Source: Thermoplasmata archaeon (GTDB lineage: Archaea; Thermoplasmatota; Thermoplasmata; Thermoplasmatales; Thermoplasmataceae). From it: DNA of 64,000 bases. Positions 19,044 through 29,780 of this stretch are shown piece by piece. The stretch lies in contig JAJZJZ010000003.1 in NCBI GenBank assembly GCA_021809755.1, positions 1-64,000 on the forward strand, read 5' to 3'. The notes beneath the pieces were generated by a model. That model was not told where the DNA came from, made no database searches, and saw only the letters and a list, made by a program, of their open reading frames with translations. The position numbers and the translations under genes are program-made. How positions within the stretch are numbered: position 1 is the stretch's first letter; every line of letters starts with the position of its first letter.

Positions 19044-19727
19044 TCAATAGTATGAAAGTAGTTTCTCCAGAATAACCTTGTCTTTTACCAATTCCTTCAG
19101 CATTTTTTTAACTTTGATATTTTCGTATTTGAAGCGATGAAATTCCAAGGTATCCCTATACAGATCCATAATCAGGTAAAATGGATCAGGATTTCCATCT
19201 CTTGGCATACCACAGCTTCCTGGATTAATGATCCTTGACTTGTATAACATGGGAAAGTGAGTATGCCCTAACATAATCCTTGAGAAATTCATCAGGTTTG
19301 GGTCCTCAGCTATCTGATCTGTCTCCTTCCCGTATGTGTATCCGAATAGATTGTTGTATGGAGAACCGTGCATCATCAGAAACCGGACCCCATCTAGCTC
19401 AATTTCAATCTTGGTTTTAAATGTATTTAGAATATCTTTTGAAGATTTGTCCAAAAATTTGATTGTGATATTTTCCATGGTATATAGGGCAATATCTAGT
19501 GTCTTTGAACTGCATTTAGGATCAACTCCGTAAAGAACTGCATTATCATGATTTCCCATGACTCTATATTTCACGTTGTCCTTGATCCATTGAAGTGTCT
19601 CAGCAGGTTGGGGGCCATAATTAACGGCATCCCCTAAAAAAATTATCTCATCATATTGTTCCTTTCTGTCTAAGGCTTTAATTGCCTCAAAGTTGGAATG
19701 GGCATCAGATATGATGAGTAATCTCAT
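19044..19727 (-). CDS. Calcineurin-like metallophosphoesterase (YfcE-type)
   Basis: ISDAHSNFEA, FLGDAVNYGP, VMGNHDNAV, MMHGSP, LGHTH motifs. Confidence 0.93.
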   Translation of the reverse strand: MRLLIISDAHSNFEAIKALDRKEQYDEIIFLGDAVNYGPQPAETLQWIKDNVKYRVMGNHDNAVLYGVDPKCSSKTLDIALYTMENITIKFLDKSSKDILNTFKTKIEIELDGVRFLMMHGSPYNNLFGYTYGKETDQIAEDPNLMNFSRIMLGHTHFPMLYKSRIINPGSCGMPRDGNPDPFYLIMDLYRDTLEFHRFKYENIKVKKMLKELVKDKVILEKLLSYY

Positions 19728-19750
19728 AGTTCTAAATGTTCTTAAACAAT

Positions 19751-20209
19751 TTACACCTTTCTTAAATTATTATTCTGTGCATCATAACGCTTAGAAAATC
19801 TCATATAAAATGAAGACAGAAAATATCCTGAAAGTGCTGATATTAATATGTATCCAATGTCACTTATATCTCCTGGAAATGGATATATTAAGATAAAAAA
19901 TAATCCAAAAACTAATCCAAGAATAATTCCTCGTTTACCAGGACTTAGCTTTCCAAAAAGATGGCCCGTCCGTTCAAATATAATGGATATGATTATTCCT
20001 CCCATTAGACCTAAGATTATAAGTGCAATAACAAGCACGAATGCAAATGTTTGAAATGAGGGAGCAGGTGATGTTCCGGATCCGTTCAAATAGGATGTGA
20101 CCTGACTTCTGTTGAGGGAAAGAATCAGATAGGAGAAGAATCCTGTGAATACCCCCCAAAAGCCACCAGACACTATTCCTGCTCTGAACAGACTTCTTGA
20201 AATGGCCAT
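19751..20209 (-). CDS. Hypothetical membrane protein
   Basis: Four hydrophobic segments. Confidence 0.6.
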   Translation of the reverse strand: MAISRSLFRAGIVSGGFWGVFTGFFSYLILSLNRSQVTSYLNGSGTSPAPSFQTFAFVLVIALIILGLMGGIIISIIFERTGHLFGKLSPGKRGIILGLVFGLFFILIYPFPGDISDIGYILISALSGYFLSSFYMRFSKRYDAQNNNLRKV

Positions 20210-20294
20210 TAACTCTTAAGAGTACGATGGCTTTTATAATTTGCCTCGCCTCTAAATGTAGCAATGTTTACAATCTTGTGAAACATCTTGCATT

Positions 20295-20825
20295 ATGTTT
20301 ACCGGGAGAGGAGACAAGGGTGAAACCGATACGGGGACTGGAGAACGTGTTAACAAGGGGTCGGCAATAATCGACCTCGAGGGAGACTTAGATGAACTGA
20401 ATTCTTTCGTTGGATTCGCCAGATCTATTTCCAGGTGGAGCGACATAAAAAGAGACCTTGAAGCAGTTCAGAGAGACCTTTTCACTGTCGGAGAGCATGT
20501 AACTTTGAAAGGAAGAAAGAGGGTCATTACAGAAGATAGGGTAAAATGGTTAGAAGAGAGAATTTCAGAGTATGGGAAAGAGTTTGGCAAGGTAACCCTG
20601 TTTGTTCTTCAGGGAGGCTCGCAGGAGGCCTCTGCACTACACATTGCCAGAACAGTTTGCAGGAGGGCAGAGAGAGATTTGACAAGAATAGCTTCTGGAA
20701 GAGAGATTGATAAGGCGGTACAGGGATACATGAACCGTCTTTCGAGTCTGTTCTTTTATCATGCGCTGGTATCCAATAAAAGGCTTGGGGTTGAGGAGGA
20801 AATATGGCCCCTAAAGTATCCTTGA
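20295..20825 (+). CDS. PduO-type ATP:cob(I)alamin adenosyltransferase
   Basis: MFTGRGDKGETDTGTGERVNKGSAIIDLEGDLDELNSFVG…ARTVCRRAERD…NRLSSLFF. Confidence 0.93.
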   Translation: MFTGRGDKGETDTGTGERVNKGSAIIDLEGDLDELNSFVGFARSISRWSDIKRDLEAVQRDLFTVGEHVTLKGRKRVITEDRVKWLEERISEYGKEFGKVTLFVLQGGSQEASALHIARTVCRRAERDLTRIASGREIDKAVQGYMNRLSSLFFYHALVSNKRLGVEEEIWPLKYP

Positions 20826-21587
20826 ACCTAGAGATTTGGGTAGGGATTTCTCTTCGGCTGCATATTTGAATAGTGTGTTGATCATCTTTTCCCTTCTTAT
20901 AGTGGTTGGTTCTCCGTGGCCCGGGTATACCTTATAATCTTCACCTATTTTCCACAATTTCCATAGGCTTTCCACCATGTCATTCTCTGAGCCTCCCACA
21001 TCTATTCTGCCTATGCCTCCAGCAAAGAGTGTGTCCCCAGTCATCAGATTCTTATCAAAGGAGAAGATAGTACTTCCTGGAGTGTGCCCTGGGTATTCAG
21101 TTCCATCAATATCAATTTCACCAATTCTAATTGTAATATGTCCCATAAATGTTTGATCTGGAGAAGGTGCCTTGAAAGCAGCACCGTGTATAAATTCTCC
21201 TATGAGCTTTTCTGATTCCCTCATGATTGGTACTTCCTTTGAACTTATTATGAATTTAGCATTGAACTGCTTTCTTAGCTCATCCACCGCAAGCACGTGA
21301 TCAAAGTGACCATGAGTCGCAAGAATGTATTTAGGTGCCAGCTTAGATTCTTTAATGTAATTGAGTATGAGTTTGCTATTACCTCCAGGATCTAAGATAG
21401 CACATTCTCCTGCACTTCCTATTACATAACAGTTTGTCATTAACTGACCGACTGTTATCTTTTTTAGTGATACCATACCGGGCATTGATGAAATATCATC
21501 CATTGGCAAATAAACATTGGTATTACGGTTCAATTGCCCATGATAACAGATACCATTTATAGACCATAGTATTTTAGCTAATGCCAA
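20811..21587 (-). CDS. Metallo-beta-lactamase fold hydrolase (GloB-like)
   Basis: ATHGHFDHVLAV, YPGHTPGSTIF, VYPGHGEPTT; likely true start near 21476-21485. Confidence 0.88.
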   Translation of the reverse strand: MALAKILWSINGICYHGQLNRNTNVYLPMDDISSMPGMVSLKKITVGQLMTNCYVIGSAGECAILDPGGNSKLILNYIKESKLAPKYILATHGHFDHVLAVDELRKQFNAKFIISSKEVPIMRESEKLIGEFIHGAAFKAPSPDQTFMGHITIRIGEIDIDGTEYPGHTPGSTIFSFDKNLMTGDTLFAGGIGRIDVGGSENDMVESLWKLWKIGEDYKVYPGHGEPTTIRREKMINTLFKYAAEEKSLPKSLGSRIL

Positions 21588-21669
21588 TTATACTGCTTTA
21601 CTATTTAATGAGATTTTAAGCCTTCATTCTAATCACTAAACCTTAAATAAATGGGTATGATGATATACA

Positions 21670-22329
21670 ATGCCATTGATCAATGATGAGTATCGAAAGC
21701 TTTTGACCAGTGAATTCCAGAAAATACTGGTACATGATGTTAAACTAATCGTTTTTATCAAGGAAGGGGAAGATTGTAAATATTGTGCCGAGACTGTTAC
21801 ACTCTGCAATGAACTTACGGAATTGAATAAGAAAATAACCTGTGAGGTTGTTAAAGAAAATGATCCTCTGGTTTCTAACTATAATATAGAGAAATATCCG
21901 GCGATTATCGTAACTGGAAATGGTATAGAGGATAGCAGGGTAAGATATTATGGAATCCCTTCTGGTTATGAATTCGGAACTCTCATAGAAGACATAGAAG
22001 AAGTTTCAAGATCTAAGAAAGAGATAGATGAAAAAGCTCTTGCAAAGATCTCCACAATAAACAAACCCATAAAGATAAAGGTCTTCGTCACTCCCACATG
22101 CCCATATTGCCCAAGAGCTGTGAAAATAGCTCATAAATTTGCTATAGCCAATCCGAATATCGTTGGAGAAATGATTGAAACCCACGAATTCCAAGAAGAT
22201 GCAGCAAAATTTGGGGTGTCAAGTGTGCCCCACATAGTAATAAATGATGATGTGCAATTTGTTGGTGCTTTGCCTGAAGAGGAGTTTGCAAATAATGTTC
22301 TGGAAGCATTCAATAAGATGAATCAATAA
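21670..22329 (+). CDS. Glutaredoxin-like protein disulfide oxidoreductase (two thioredoxin folds)
   Basis: CKYC and CPYC active-site motifs (EGEDCKYCAET; VFVTPTCPYCPRAV), SSVPHIVIN cis-Pro. Confidence 0.9.
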   Translation: MPLINDEYRKLLTSEFQKILVHDVKLIVFIKEGEDCKYCAETVTLCNELTELNKKITCEVVKENDPLVSNYNIEKYPAIIVTGNGIEDSRVRYYGIPSGYEFGTLIEDIEEVSRSKKEIDEKALAKISTINKPIKIKVFVTPTCPYCPRAVKIAHKFAIANPNIVGEMIETHEFQEDAAKFGVSSVPHIVINDDVQFVGALPEEEFANNVLEAFNKMNQ

Positions 22330-22365
22330 GATTCTTCACTAAATTTGAAGTTTGGCTTGACATTC

Positions 22366-22527
22366 TCAATCATCCTTTTTAATGATAAGGTAGACCTTTT
22401 TCCCAATGAATTCTTTTGGACATGTCACCTTGGCCCCTGATCCAAATTTTGTAACTGTCTTTTCCATGTAAGCCTGAATATTTTTCACGGTGATTTCATT
22501 TTCTTCTTTAATATCTACCTTTTTCAT
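22366..22527 (-). CDS. DUF2080-like small transposon-encoded protein (not in the ORF track)
   Basis: 53-aa ORF MKKVDIKEENEITVKNIQAYMEKTVTKFGSGAKVTCPKEFIGKKVYLIIKKDD; matches the remembered DUF2080 pattern (…KFGN-GAxVxxPKEWIGKxVxVII). Confidence 0.6.
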   Translation of the reverse strand: MKKVDIKEENEITVKNIQAYMEKTVTKFGSGAKVTCPKEFIGKKVYLIIKKDD

Positions 22528-22706
22528 ACTATGTTAATTGAATGTATATCTATTACTTTTCGTTTTTTACACATAACTGATTATTAAGGATACAATGTAA
22601 ACTTCAAAATTATAATCCGGAATTGGCATGAATAACGTTGGAATTTGTCTAAACAGTGTGAACATTTCAAGAAAATAGCATATAGATGAATAATCTTCCC
22701 ACTTAG

Positions 22707-23096
22707 ATGGAAGCTGAAGAAATACACAATATGATTGCATTAGCCAAAAGAAGAAGGTGGACCTTGCCGATTGGTATTATTTTATGGGTAAGTTCATCAA
22801 TTATTTTCGCTTATTCTATTTTAAACACAACTATGATTCCAATATATCAGGGAAATGGAAAATATATTAGCTATAAAGCCCCCCTGCTCGATTCAAACAT
22901 TATACTATATCTTGGAATTGTTTTTCTCTTACTGGTAATGGGAGTTGCTTTTTTGGCAATTTCCCAGAGGTGTCTGAGAAATGCAGTACTGATTTACTTA
23001 AAAAAACCTATAACAGACATATCCTATAATGAATATATGACTGCGAAGGGAAACATTTTAAAGTGGGAGAAGGAAGGGGTTCCAGAATATATATAA
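22707..23096 (+). CDS. Hypothetical membrane protein (2 TM)
   Basis: Two hydrophobic segments; no motif. Confidence 0.5.
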   Translation: MEAEEIHNMIALAKRRRWTLPIGIILWVSSSIIFAYSILNTTMIPIYQGNGKYISYKAPLLDSNIILYLGIVFLLLVMGVAFLAISQRCLRNAVLIYLKKPITDISYNEYMTAKGNILKWEKEGVPEYI

Positions 23097-23235
23097 TGAT
23101 CCTCAGGAGTGAATTCAATGATGTTAGAGGCGACTTTGAATGAATTTGATTATCCATTATTCCTTTTTGGTGATATGCTGAAATAAGAGCTATGAAATGA
23201 TCCAGCATGATTAATAGATAAGGTAAAATCAATGT

Positions 23236-24342
23236 TTGAGCTTTGAGATAAAATTGCCCACAATAGAAGACCGCATAAAGGAAATAGAACAGGAGATAAA
23301 AAAGACAAAATACAACAAGGCCACTGAGAGTCACATTGGTCTCCTGAAAGCAAAGATGGCAAGGCTTCAATTGGAGGCTGAAAGCCATAAGAAATCAGGT
23401 GGTGGATCAGGTTTTTCTGTTCCAAAAACTGGAGATGCCACTGTTGCACTTGTGGGTTATCCTAATGTGGGAAAGAGCAGTCTTGTGAACGCTATGACGC
23501 ACAGTGGTAGCGAAGTTGGAAATTTTGCGTTTACCACACTGAGGGTAATTCCTGGAATCCTGAAGTATAAAGGCTGCCAGATTCAGATTCTTGATCTCCC
23601 AGGGATCATTGAGAATGCTTCGTCCGGTTCAGGTAGAGGAAGAGAGGTTCTTGCAATAGTCAGGAATGCAGATCTTGTCTTATTAGTTACAGATAATGAA
23701 GCAAAGGGTATGGATAAGATAATAGAGGAACTTAGAAAAGTCGGAATAGTTTTGAACAGAAAGAGAAAGAATATTTCGATGAAAAGAGCTAACACAGGAG
23801 GAATAAGAATCCGGAAACCCAAATCTCTGACTCTTCCTGAAGAACAGATCAAGGCAATCGCCAAGGAATTTAAAATTACAAACGCAGAGTTGTATATCAG
23901 GGAATCCGTTGATTCTGACGACCTCATTGATTTCTTTAGAGGCAATGTTGTGTATCTTCCAAGTATGATTGCTGTAAACAAGATCGATCTTCCACACGAT
24001 GAAACCAAAATAAAGGAACTCAACTCTTTTGGAAAGATTGCAGAGGTTTCAGCGTCTACGGGAAAGGGTGTAGAAGAACTTAAAGAGATGATTTACGAGT
24101 CATTGAGCCTGGTCAGAGTATTTCTAAGAGATAAATCTGGAAAGATCGACTATGAACGTCCCCTTGTTCTCACGGAAGGAACAACCGTTAGGGATGTTTG
24201 CAGGAACATAAGCAGGGAAATGCTGGTATCGTTCAAATATGCAATTCTAAGGAGCGATAGAAGTAAGGTCAACGATATGAGGGTAGGACTTGAATATTCA
24301 GTGGCAGATGGAGATATAATAACCATAGTTAGCAGAAATTAA
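23236..24342 (+). CDS. DRG/Obg-family GTP-binding protein with TGS domain
   Basis: GYPNVGKSSLVNAMT, FAFTTL, DLPGII, NKIDLP, C-terminal TGS-like region; TTG start. Confidence 0.93.
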   Translation: MSFEIKLPTIEDRIKEIEQEIKKTKYNKATESHIGLLKAKMARLQLEAESHKKSGGGSGFSVPKTGDATVALVGYPNVGKSSLVNAMTHSGSEVGNFAFTTLRVIPGILKYKGCQIQILDLPGIIENASSGSGRGREVLAIVRNADLVLLVTDNEAKGMDKIIEELRKVGIVLNRKRKNISMKRANTGGIRIRKPKSLTLPEEQIKAIAKEFKITNAELYIRESVDSDDLIDFFRGNVVYLPSMIAVNKIDLPHDETKIKELNSFGKIAEVSASTGKGVEELKEMIYESLSLVRVFLRDKSGKIDYERPLVLTEGTTVRDVCRNISREMLVSFKYAILRSDRSKVNDMRVGLEYSVADGDIITIVSRN

Positions 24343-24368
24343 AATTGTCCCTGCCCTTATACAGAGGG

Positions 24369-25601
24369 TTATAGCGATGATACGTGAAACTTATAGCCAA
24401 GATCTCCAAGCTTTTTGAGAAGAATCTCCAGATGATCGGAATCTCTGAGGTTAATACTGAATGTTATGCTTTGATACCCTGGCGGAGTATCATAACTCAG
24501 ATTATCAACCTCAGCATGGAAGATGTTCCCTCCAGTTGATGATATAGTTGAAGTTATGGCCTGAAGGGTTCCTGGACGATCGGGAATTTTGCATTCTATC
24601 CTGACGAGTCCCTTGTCTTTTTCCATTGCTTTGTATATGATCTTTGAAAGAAGAAGGAGATCAATATTGCCTCCTGAGGCAACTCCTACGGTCTTTTTCC
24701 CCCTAAGATCAACCTTCTGTTCCATTATAGCTGCCAGCGGAGATGCTGCGGATGGTTCTACCAGGATCTTATGTCTCTCAAGAAGCTTAAAAAGTGCATA
24801 GGCCATTGATTCATCAGATACAGTCACCAGTTGATCAACATATTTTTTGATCATTTCAATGTTCAATGTTCCAGGATTTTGAACTGAAATACCATCTGCA
24901 ATTGTAAACCCTTTGCTACTTACTGTATATTCTCCTCTTTTGACAGTCTCGACCACAGAGTCACAGTTTTCGGATTGTACCCCTATGATTTTGACCTTAT
25001 TGTTCATAGCTTTTACAGCCTTTGCTATACCTGATATGAGACCTCCTCCACCAACAGGAACTATGATGTTTTCCACATCTGGATGTTTTTCTAGTATCTC
25101 AAGCCCAATGGTACCCTGTCCTGCAATTATCCATCTGTCATTGAAGCCATCGATAAATGTCCTGTTTTCCTTCTGTGAGAGACGCTTGGCCTCCTGGAAA
25201 GCTTCGGCATAAGAGTTTCCATATAAGATTACTTCTGCCCCGTAAGCCTTGACTGCGTTTATTTTTGCGCTTATTGTGTATGAAGGCATGATAATTTTAG
25301 AGGATACTTTAGCCAAGCGAGCTGCATAGGCCACTCCCTGTGCGTGGTTTCCCGCACTACAGGCTATCACTCCATCCTTTTGTTCCTTACTAGATAATTT
25401 TGATATTTTGAATAGTGCCCCCCTGGTCTTGAAGGATCCTGTTTTTTGGAAATTTTCCAATTTAAAATAAATCGGTGCCCCATAAATATTTGAGAATGTG
25501 GAGGAACATTCAACAGGAGTTGAAAAAATCTTTCCCTTTAGAAATTCCTGAGCCTCCTGAATGTCTTCAATGGAAGGCTCTATAAGATTTTCATCTGACA
25601 T
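24369..25601 (-). CDS. Threonine ammonia-lyase with C-terminal ACT domain
   Basis: KLENFQKTGSFKTRGA PLP site, GGGGLISG, C-terminal ACT-like VRIECKIPDRPGTLQAITSTIS. Confidence 0.93.
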   Translation of the reverse strand: MSDENLIEPSIEDIQEAQEFLKGKIFSTPVECSSTFSNIYGAPIYFKLENFQKTGSFKTRGALFKISKLSSKEQKDGVIACSAGNHAQGVAYAARLAKVSSKIIMPSYTISAKINAVKAYGAEVILYGNSYAEAFQEAKRLSQKENRTFIDGFNDRWIIAGQGTIGLEILEKHPDVENIIVPVGGGGLISGIAKAVKAMNNKVKIIGVQSENCDSVVETVKRGEYTVSSKGFTIADGISVQNPGTLNIEMIKKYVDQLVTVSDESMAYALFKLLERHKILVEPSAASPLAAIMEQKVDLRGKKTVGVASGGNIDLLLLSKIIYKAMEKDKGLVRIECKIPDRPGTLQAITSTISSTGGNIFHAEVDNLSYDTPPGYQSITFSINLRDSDHLEILLKKLGDLGYKFHVSSL

Positions 25602-25740
25602 ATTACTATATCCTCTTCGAGAATATTAACCAATTTCCTCTTGATGAATCGTCTGACAGGAAACTTTCAAGCGGATTGTAATCACTTATTGTCTCGGTTG
25701 TGTGATATGTTGTGTGCGCACTTTTGCATTTAAGAGGAAA

Positions 25741-26370
25741 TTAGATTGCTAATTCCTTTTCAGCAATTTTTCGTATATCTGAAATAATATCCTTAGCATT
25801 TTCCATAAAAAGACGCAATTTTAATTTTTCCGACTCTACGAATTTTTCATCTTTTATGGATTTCAGGTTTATTTTAACGTTGAGTAAAACGGACTCAATG
25901 GCTGCGTTGCTGAGATATCCCGCCGCGGCCGCGTCTGTTATGGCATTTTTATTTCCTATCTGACATAACCTTCTGGATAACTCCATAGTTTTATAACAGA
26001 GCTGTGCTATTTTCCAAGGGACAGATATTGCGACTTTCATTGTTCTGTTAATCTCATTTTCTCTGTGCTTCTTTTTATCATCGTTATCCTTAGGAAGTTT
26101 TCTTGCCTCCATCATTGCATTGAAAGCATTCTCATCCTCTTCCATAAATGATTCAAATTGGTTCGCATAATCCTGTGCCTTCTGACTGAGTTTCTCTAAC
26201 TCGCCCTGTACCGCTTCATAGTTCTTTTTTCCCTGTGTTAATGATATAACCATTGAACAAAGAGAACTTGAGATTACACCAACGAAAGCGCTAGCCGATC
26301 CTCCGCCTGGAGCCGGTTTTGGTGATGCCAGATCCTCCATAAACATGTTATAGTCTTTCATTGTTCCCAC
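25741..26370 (-). CDS. Cyclodeaminase/cyclohydrolase family (FTCD C-terminal-like)
   Basis: LASPKPAPGGGSASAFVGVISSSLCSMV motif; overlaps glutamate formiminotransferase gene. Confidence 0.9.
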   Translation of the reverse strand: MGTMKDYNMFMEDLASPKPAPGGGSASAFVGVISSSLCSMVISLTQGKKNYEAVQGELEKLSQKAQDYANQFESFMEEDENAFNAMMEARKLPKDNDDKKKHRENEINRTMKVAISVPWKIAQLCYKTMELSRRLCQIGNKNAITDAAAAGYLSNAAIESVLLNVKINLKSIKDEKFVESEKLKLRLFMENAKDIISDIRKIAEKELAI

Positions 26371-27257
26371 ACCTTCTTTTCAAATATCTGGTTACTCTTG
26401 AATCCGTTGAGTCTTAGATAATACTTTGCACTTTCAATGAGTGAATCCATAGGTGTGAGACCAACAATTTCTGATTCTGCTATCTCAAAACCAAATCTCT
26501 GAGCCTCCAGCCTCACAAGCTCATAGGCTCTGTAAATGGGTGTTTTTTTATAATTAGTCAAGTTCATTGATATCTGAACCATTTTCCTGTCTTCAAGGTA
26601 AAATGCCAGTGCCTTGACGAATGTCAGACCACCGTCCTTTGCTCTAAGTGCTTTTGCAATCTTCTTTCCCGATTCAATATCCTGTGTTCTTAGATTTACG
26701 TTATATGCAATGAGAAAATCTCTTGCGCCAATTATTGATGCTCCTGCAGTACCAACTTCCTGTGGGCCGAAATCCGGTTTCCACTGCTCTTTTTGAATTT
26801 CGTTCCTAATCTGTTCATACTGAAAGTTTTTATTTCTTATATTTTCAAGGTTCTTCCTCCATTCAAGTTTGGCAGCTTCACCATATAAATAGACAGGAAT
26901 TCCAAGTTCTTTTGCTACTCTGGCTCCAAGTTCATTTGCCAGATCAACACACTTCTTAATATCGACCCCTGACACCGGTATGAATGGGATTACATCTGCA
27001 GCTCCAAATCTTGGATGCTCTCCCTTATGATTATCAAGATTGATTAAATGTGAGGCTTCTCTGATTCCTCTGAATGCCCCTTCCACAACTATATCTTCAC
27101 TTCCAACAAAGGAAATTACGCATCTGTTGTGGTTTGCATCTTTTTCCTGATCAAGAAGCCTTATGCCTTTTACTGACAGAATTGCCTCTATTATCTTTGA
27201 AATAATTTCATCGTTCTGGCCCTCACTGAAATTTGGTACACATTCAACGATACCCAT
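26358..27257 (-). CDS. Glutamate formiminotransferase
   Basis: VECVPNFSEGQN, DHN-like DANHNRCVISFVG, HPRFGAADVIPFIPV. Confidence 0.94.
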   Translation of the reverse strand: MGIVECVPNFSEGQNDEIISKIIEAILSVKGIRLLDQEKDANHNRCVISFVGSEDIVVEGAFRGIREASHLINLDNHKGEHPRFGAADVIPFIPVSGVDIKKCVDLANELGARVAKELGIPVYLYGEAAKLEWRKNLENIRNKNFQYEQIRNEIQKEQWKPDFGPQEVGTAGASIIGARDFLIAYNVNLRTQDIESGKKIAKALRAKDGGLTFVKALAFYLEDRKMVQISMNLTNYKKTPIYRAYELVRLEAQRFGFEIAESEIVGLTPMDSLIESAKYYLRLNGFKSNQIFEKKVWEQ

Positions 27258-27448
27258 GAGCTTGTATATTATTCAAAGATAAAGCCCTAATCATTGAATA
27301 TTTATGATTGATTATGATGATTTGCATTCTATGTTAATATTTTATTAATCACAAAGGTGCTATATGAGCAGATCTGATAACATAAACTTAACAGGTTTGG
27401 TGTAAACTTTAAAATACCCCCAATTACTAAACATGTTTACCGAGATTA

Positions 27449-29779
27449 TTGGTGAGAATATTGATTACAAGTATGATAAAAAGAGATGGAAAAGAGGTTT
27501 CATTTGAACCGGACAAAATTACAAGGGCAATTTACAAAGCAATGCTATCAGTCAAGATAGGAAGCATGAAAGACGCTGAACTTCTAACTCAAAAAGTAGT
27601 TGCTTCACTGTCAAATGATTTTACCAAGCCCACAGTGGAACAGATTCAAGATAGGGTTGAAAATATTTTGATGGGCACCGAAATAGACGGGAAAAAGTTC
27701 AATGAAGTTGCAAAGTCCTACATTCTTTACAGAGAGAGAAGGAGAACTATAAGGCTCGAAAAGGAAAGGATGGGGGTAAAGGATGATCTGAAACTTTCCC
27801 TTAATGCAATAAAGGTGCTTGAATCAAGATACCTTATCAAGGATCAGGAGGGGAAGATCATAGAGACTCCGGGCCAGATGTTCAGGAGAGTTGCAGAACA
27901 TGTAGGTATCATTGACGCATTGTACGATTATATATCATATGAAAAAACAGGAAAATTACCAAAAGGTGCCACAAAACTTTCCTCTATTTCTGAAACTCAA
28001 TTGTCCGTGCTCAAAAATTCATTTTCCAAACTCTCTGTGGAGAAGGGAATAAAAGGAACATTCGAAGATTTCCTGGATTTCTTGTATACAAAGGGAACAA
28101 TAGCTCCTAAGACCATTGATGAATTTGAGGAAATGATGACAAGTTTGGAATATGTACCTAATTCCCCAACTCTTATGAATGCAGGTGCACCACTGGGTCA
28201 ACTTTCTGCTTGCTTCGTATTGCCCGTTGGTGACAGTATTCCGGAAATTTTTGAAGCGGTAAAACACACTGCAGAAATACACAAATCTGGTGGTGGTACG
28301 GGCTTTGCATTCTCTAGATTGAGATGTAAGGATGATATAGTCGGATCAACGAAGGGAGTTGCCTCAGGTCCAGTTTCGTTTATGAAAATTTTTGATACAA
28401 CCACAGAGGTCATAAAGCAGGGAGGGAAGAGAAGAGGAGCAAATATGGGAATATTGCGATATGATCACCCAGATATAATGGAATTTGTAATGAGCAAAGA
28501 TTCCGAAAATTCCCAGTTAAGAAACTTCAATATTTCAGTTGGTTTAGATGATGTTTTCTTTGAAAAACTTGATAAGGACGACTATATCGAATTGAAGAAC
28601 CCTCACGGTGGAAGAGTAGTTAGGAGAATGAAGGCATCTGCACTTTGGGATGCCATCGTGGCTCAGGCGTGGAAAACAGCAGATCCAGGTTTAATCTTTT
28701 TGGATGAGATTAACAAAAAAAATACGGTTAAACACCTTGGCGACATTGAAGCTACAAACCCTTGCGGTGAACAACCTCTGATGCCCTATGAATCTTGCAA
28801 TCTTGGGTCAATAAATCTCGCAAAGTTTGTGGAAAACGGTAAAATAAATTTTGAGAAACTTAGTAGGGTTATCAAGCTCTCAGTGAGATTTCTTGATAAT
28901 GTTGTGGATGCAAACAATTTTCCTGTGGATAAGATCGAGATCATGACACGAAAAACAAGGAAAATCGGATTGGGTTATATGGGCTTCGCAGATATGCTAA
29001 TAAAATTGAAGATAGCGTACAACAGTGGAGAAGCACTTGATACTGGAGAGAGAGTGATGGAATTCCTTCAAAATGAATCCCATGACGAATCGGAAAGATT
29101 GGCCAATGAAAGAGGGGTCTTCCCTGGATGGACTGGATCCTATTGGGAAAGCATTGGAAGAAAGATGAGGAATTCAACAACAACCACAATAGCCCCAACT
29201 GGAACGATTTCAATAATAGCGAACTGTTCATCCTCCATAGAACCTATATTTGCCATAGCATTCATGCGCCATGTTCTTAATGGTCAGCAGCTCATAGAAA
29301 TGAACCCTCTCTTCGAAGAAACCCTTCATGATTATGACCTTTATTCAAAGGAGTTGATGGAGCAGGTTGCAAGGACTGGAAATCTTAAAGGAACTAATCT
29401 TCCGGAAGAAATAAAGAAGATATTTGTAACAGCACAGGAAATAGACCCGGAATGGCATGTTCTTATGCAGGCAACCTTCCAGAGATTCTGTGATTCCGGT
29501 GTCTCAAAGACTATCAATCTTCCTTCTTCCGCAACCCAGGAAGATATTGCAAAGGCATACCGTATGGCGAAAGACCTGCATTGCAAGGGAATTACGGTTT
29601 ACAGGGATCACAGCAAAAGCGAACAGGTTCTCTATGTTGGTTCTGAAGAGCCTGCAAAAGAAGAAAAAATACCAATTCCCCTTGAATCGTTGCCCTCTGA
29701 GGATACACTGCCTGAAGAATTCATAAAACTGGAAGCAACGTTTGACCCGGCATGTCCTGACGGAAAGTGCGATCTCTAA
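27449..29779 (+). CDS. nrdJ: Adenosylcobalamin-dependent (class II) ribonucleoside-diphosphate reductase
   Basis: ATP-cone N-terminus, NSPTLMNAGAPLGQLSACFVLP, NPCGEQPLMPYESCNLGSINL, C-terminal CPDGKC; start may be ATG 27473. Confidence 0.93.
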   Translation: MVRILITSMIKRDGKEVSFEPDKITRAIYKAMLSVKIGSMKDAELLTQKVVASLSNDFTKPTVEQIQDRVENILMGTEIDGKKFNEVAKSYILYRERRRTIRLEKERMGVKDDLKLSLNAIKVLESRYLIKDQEGKIIETPGQMFRRVAEHVGIIDALYDYISYEKTGKLPKGATKLSSISETQLSVLKNSFSKLSVEKGIKGTFEDFLDFLYTKGTIAPKTIDEFEEMMTSLEYVPNSPTLMNAGAPLGQLSACFVLPVGDSIPEIFEAVKHTAEIHKSGGGTGFAFSRLRCKDDIVGSTKGVASGPVSFMKIFDTTTEVIKQGGKRRGANMGILRYDHPDIMEFVMSKDSENSQLRNFNISVGLDDVFFEKLDKDDYIELKNPHGGRVVRRMKASALWDAIVAQAWKTADPGLIFLDEINKKNTVKHLGDIEATNPCGEQPLMPYESCNLGSINLAKFVENGKINFEKLSRVIKLSVRFLDNVVDANNFPVDKIEIMTRKTRKIGLGYMGFADMLIKLKIAYNSGEALDTGERVMEFLQNESHDESERLANERGVFPGWTGSYWESIGRKMRNSTTTTIAPTGTISIIANCSSSIEPIFAIAFMRHVLNGQQLIEMNPLFEETLHDYDLYSKELMEQVARTGNLKGTNLPEEIKKIFVTAQEIDPEWHVLMQATFQRFCDSGVSKTINLPSSATQEDIAKAYRMAKDLHCKGITVYRDHSKSEQVLYVGSEEPAKEEKIPIPLESLPSEDTLPEEFIKLEATFDPACPDGKCDL

Positions 29780-29780
29780 T

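Noticed and set aside
2571-27443. Recurring GTTTACCGAG string (about 2571, 2655, 27435)
   Set aside because: Two copies are within the IS remnant and one upstream of nrdJ; no consistent position or symmetry, likely chance.
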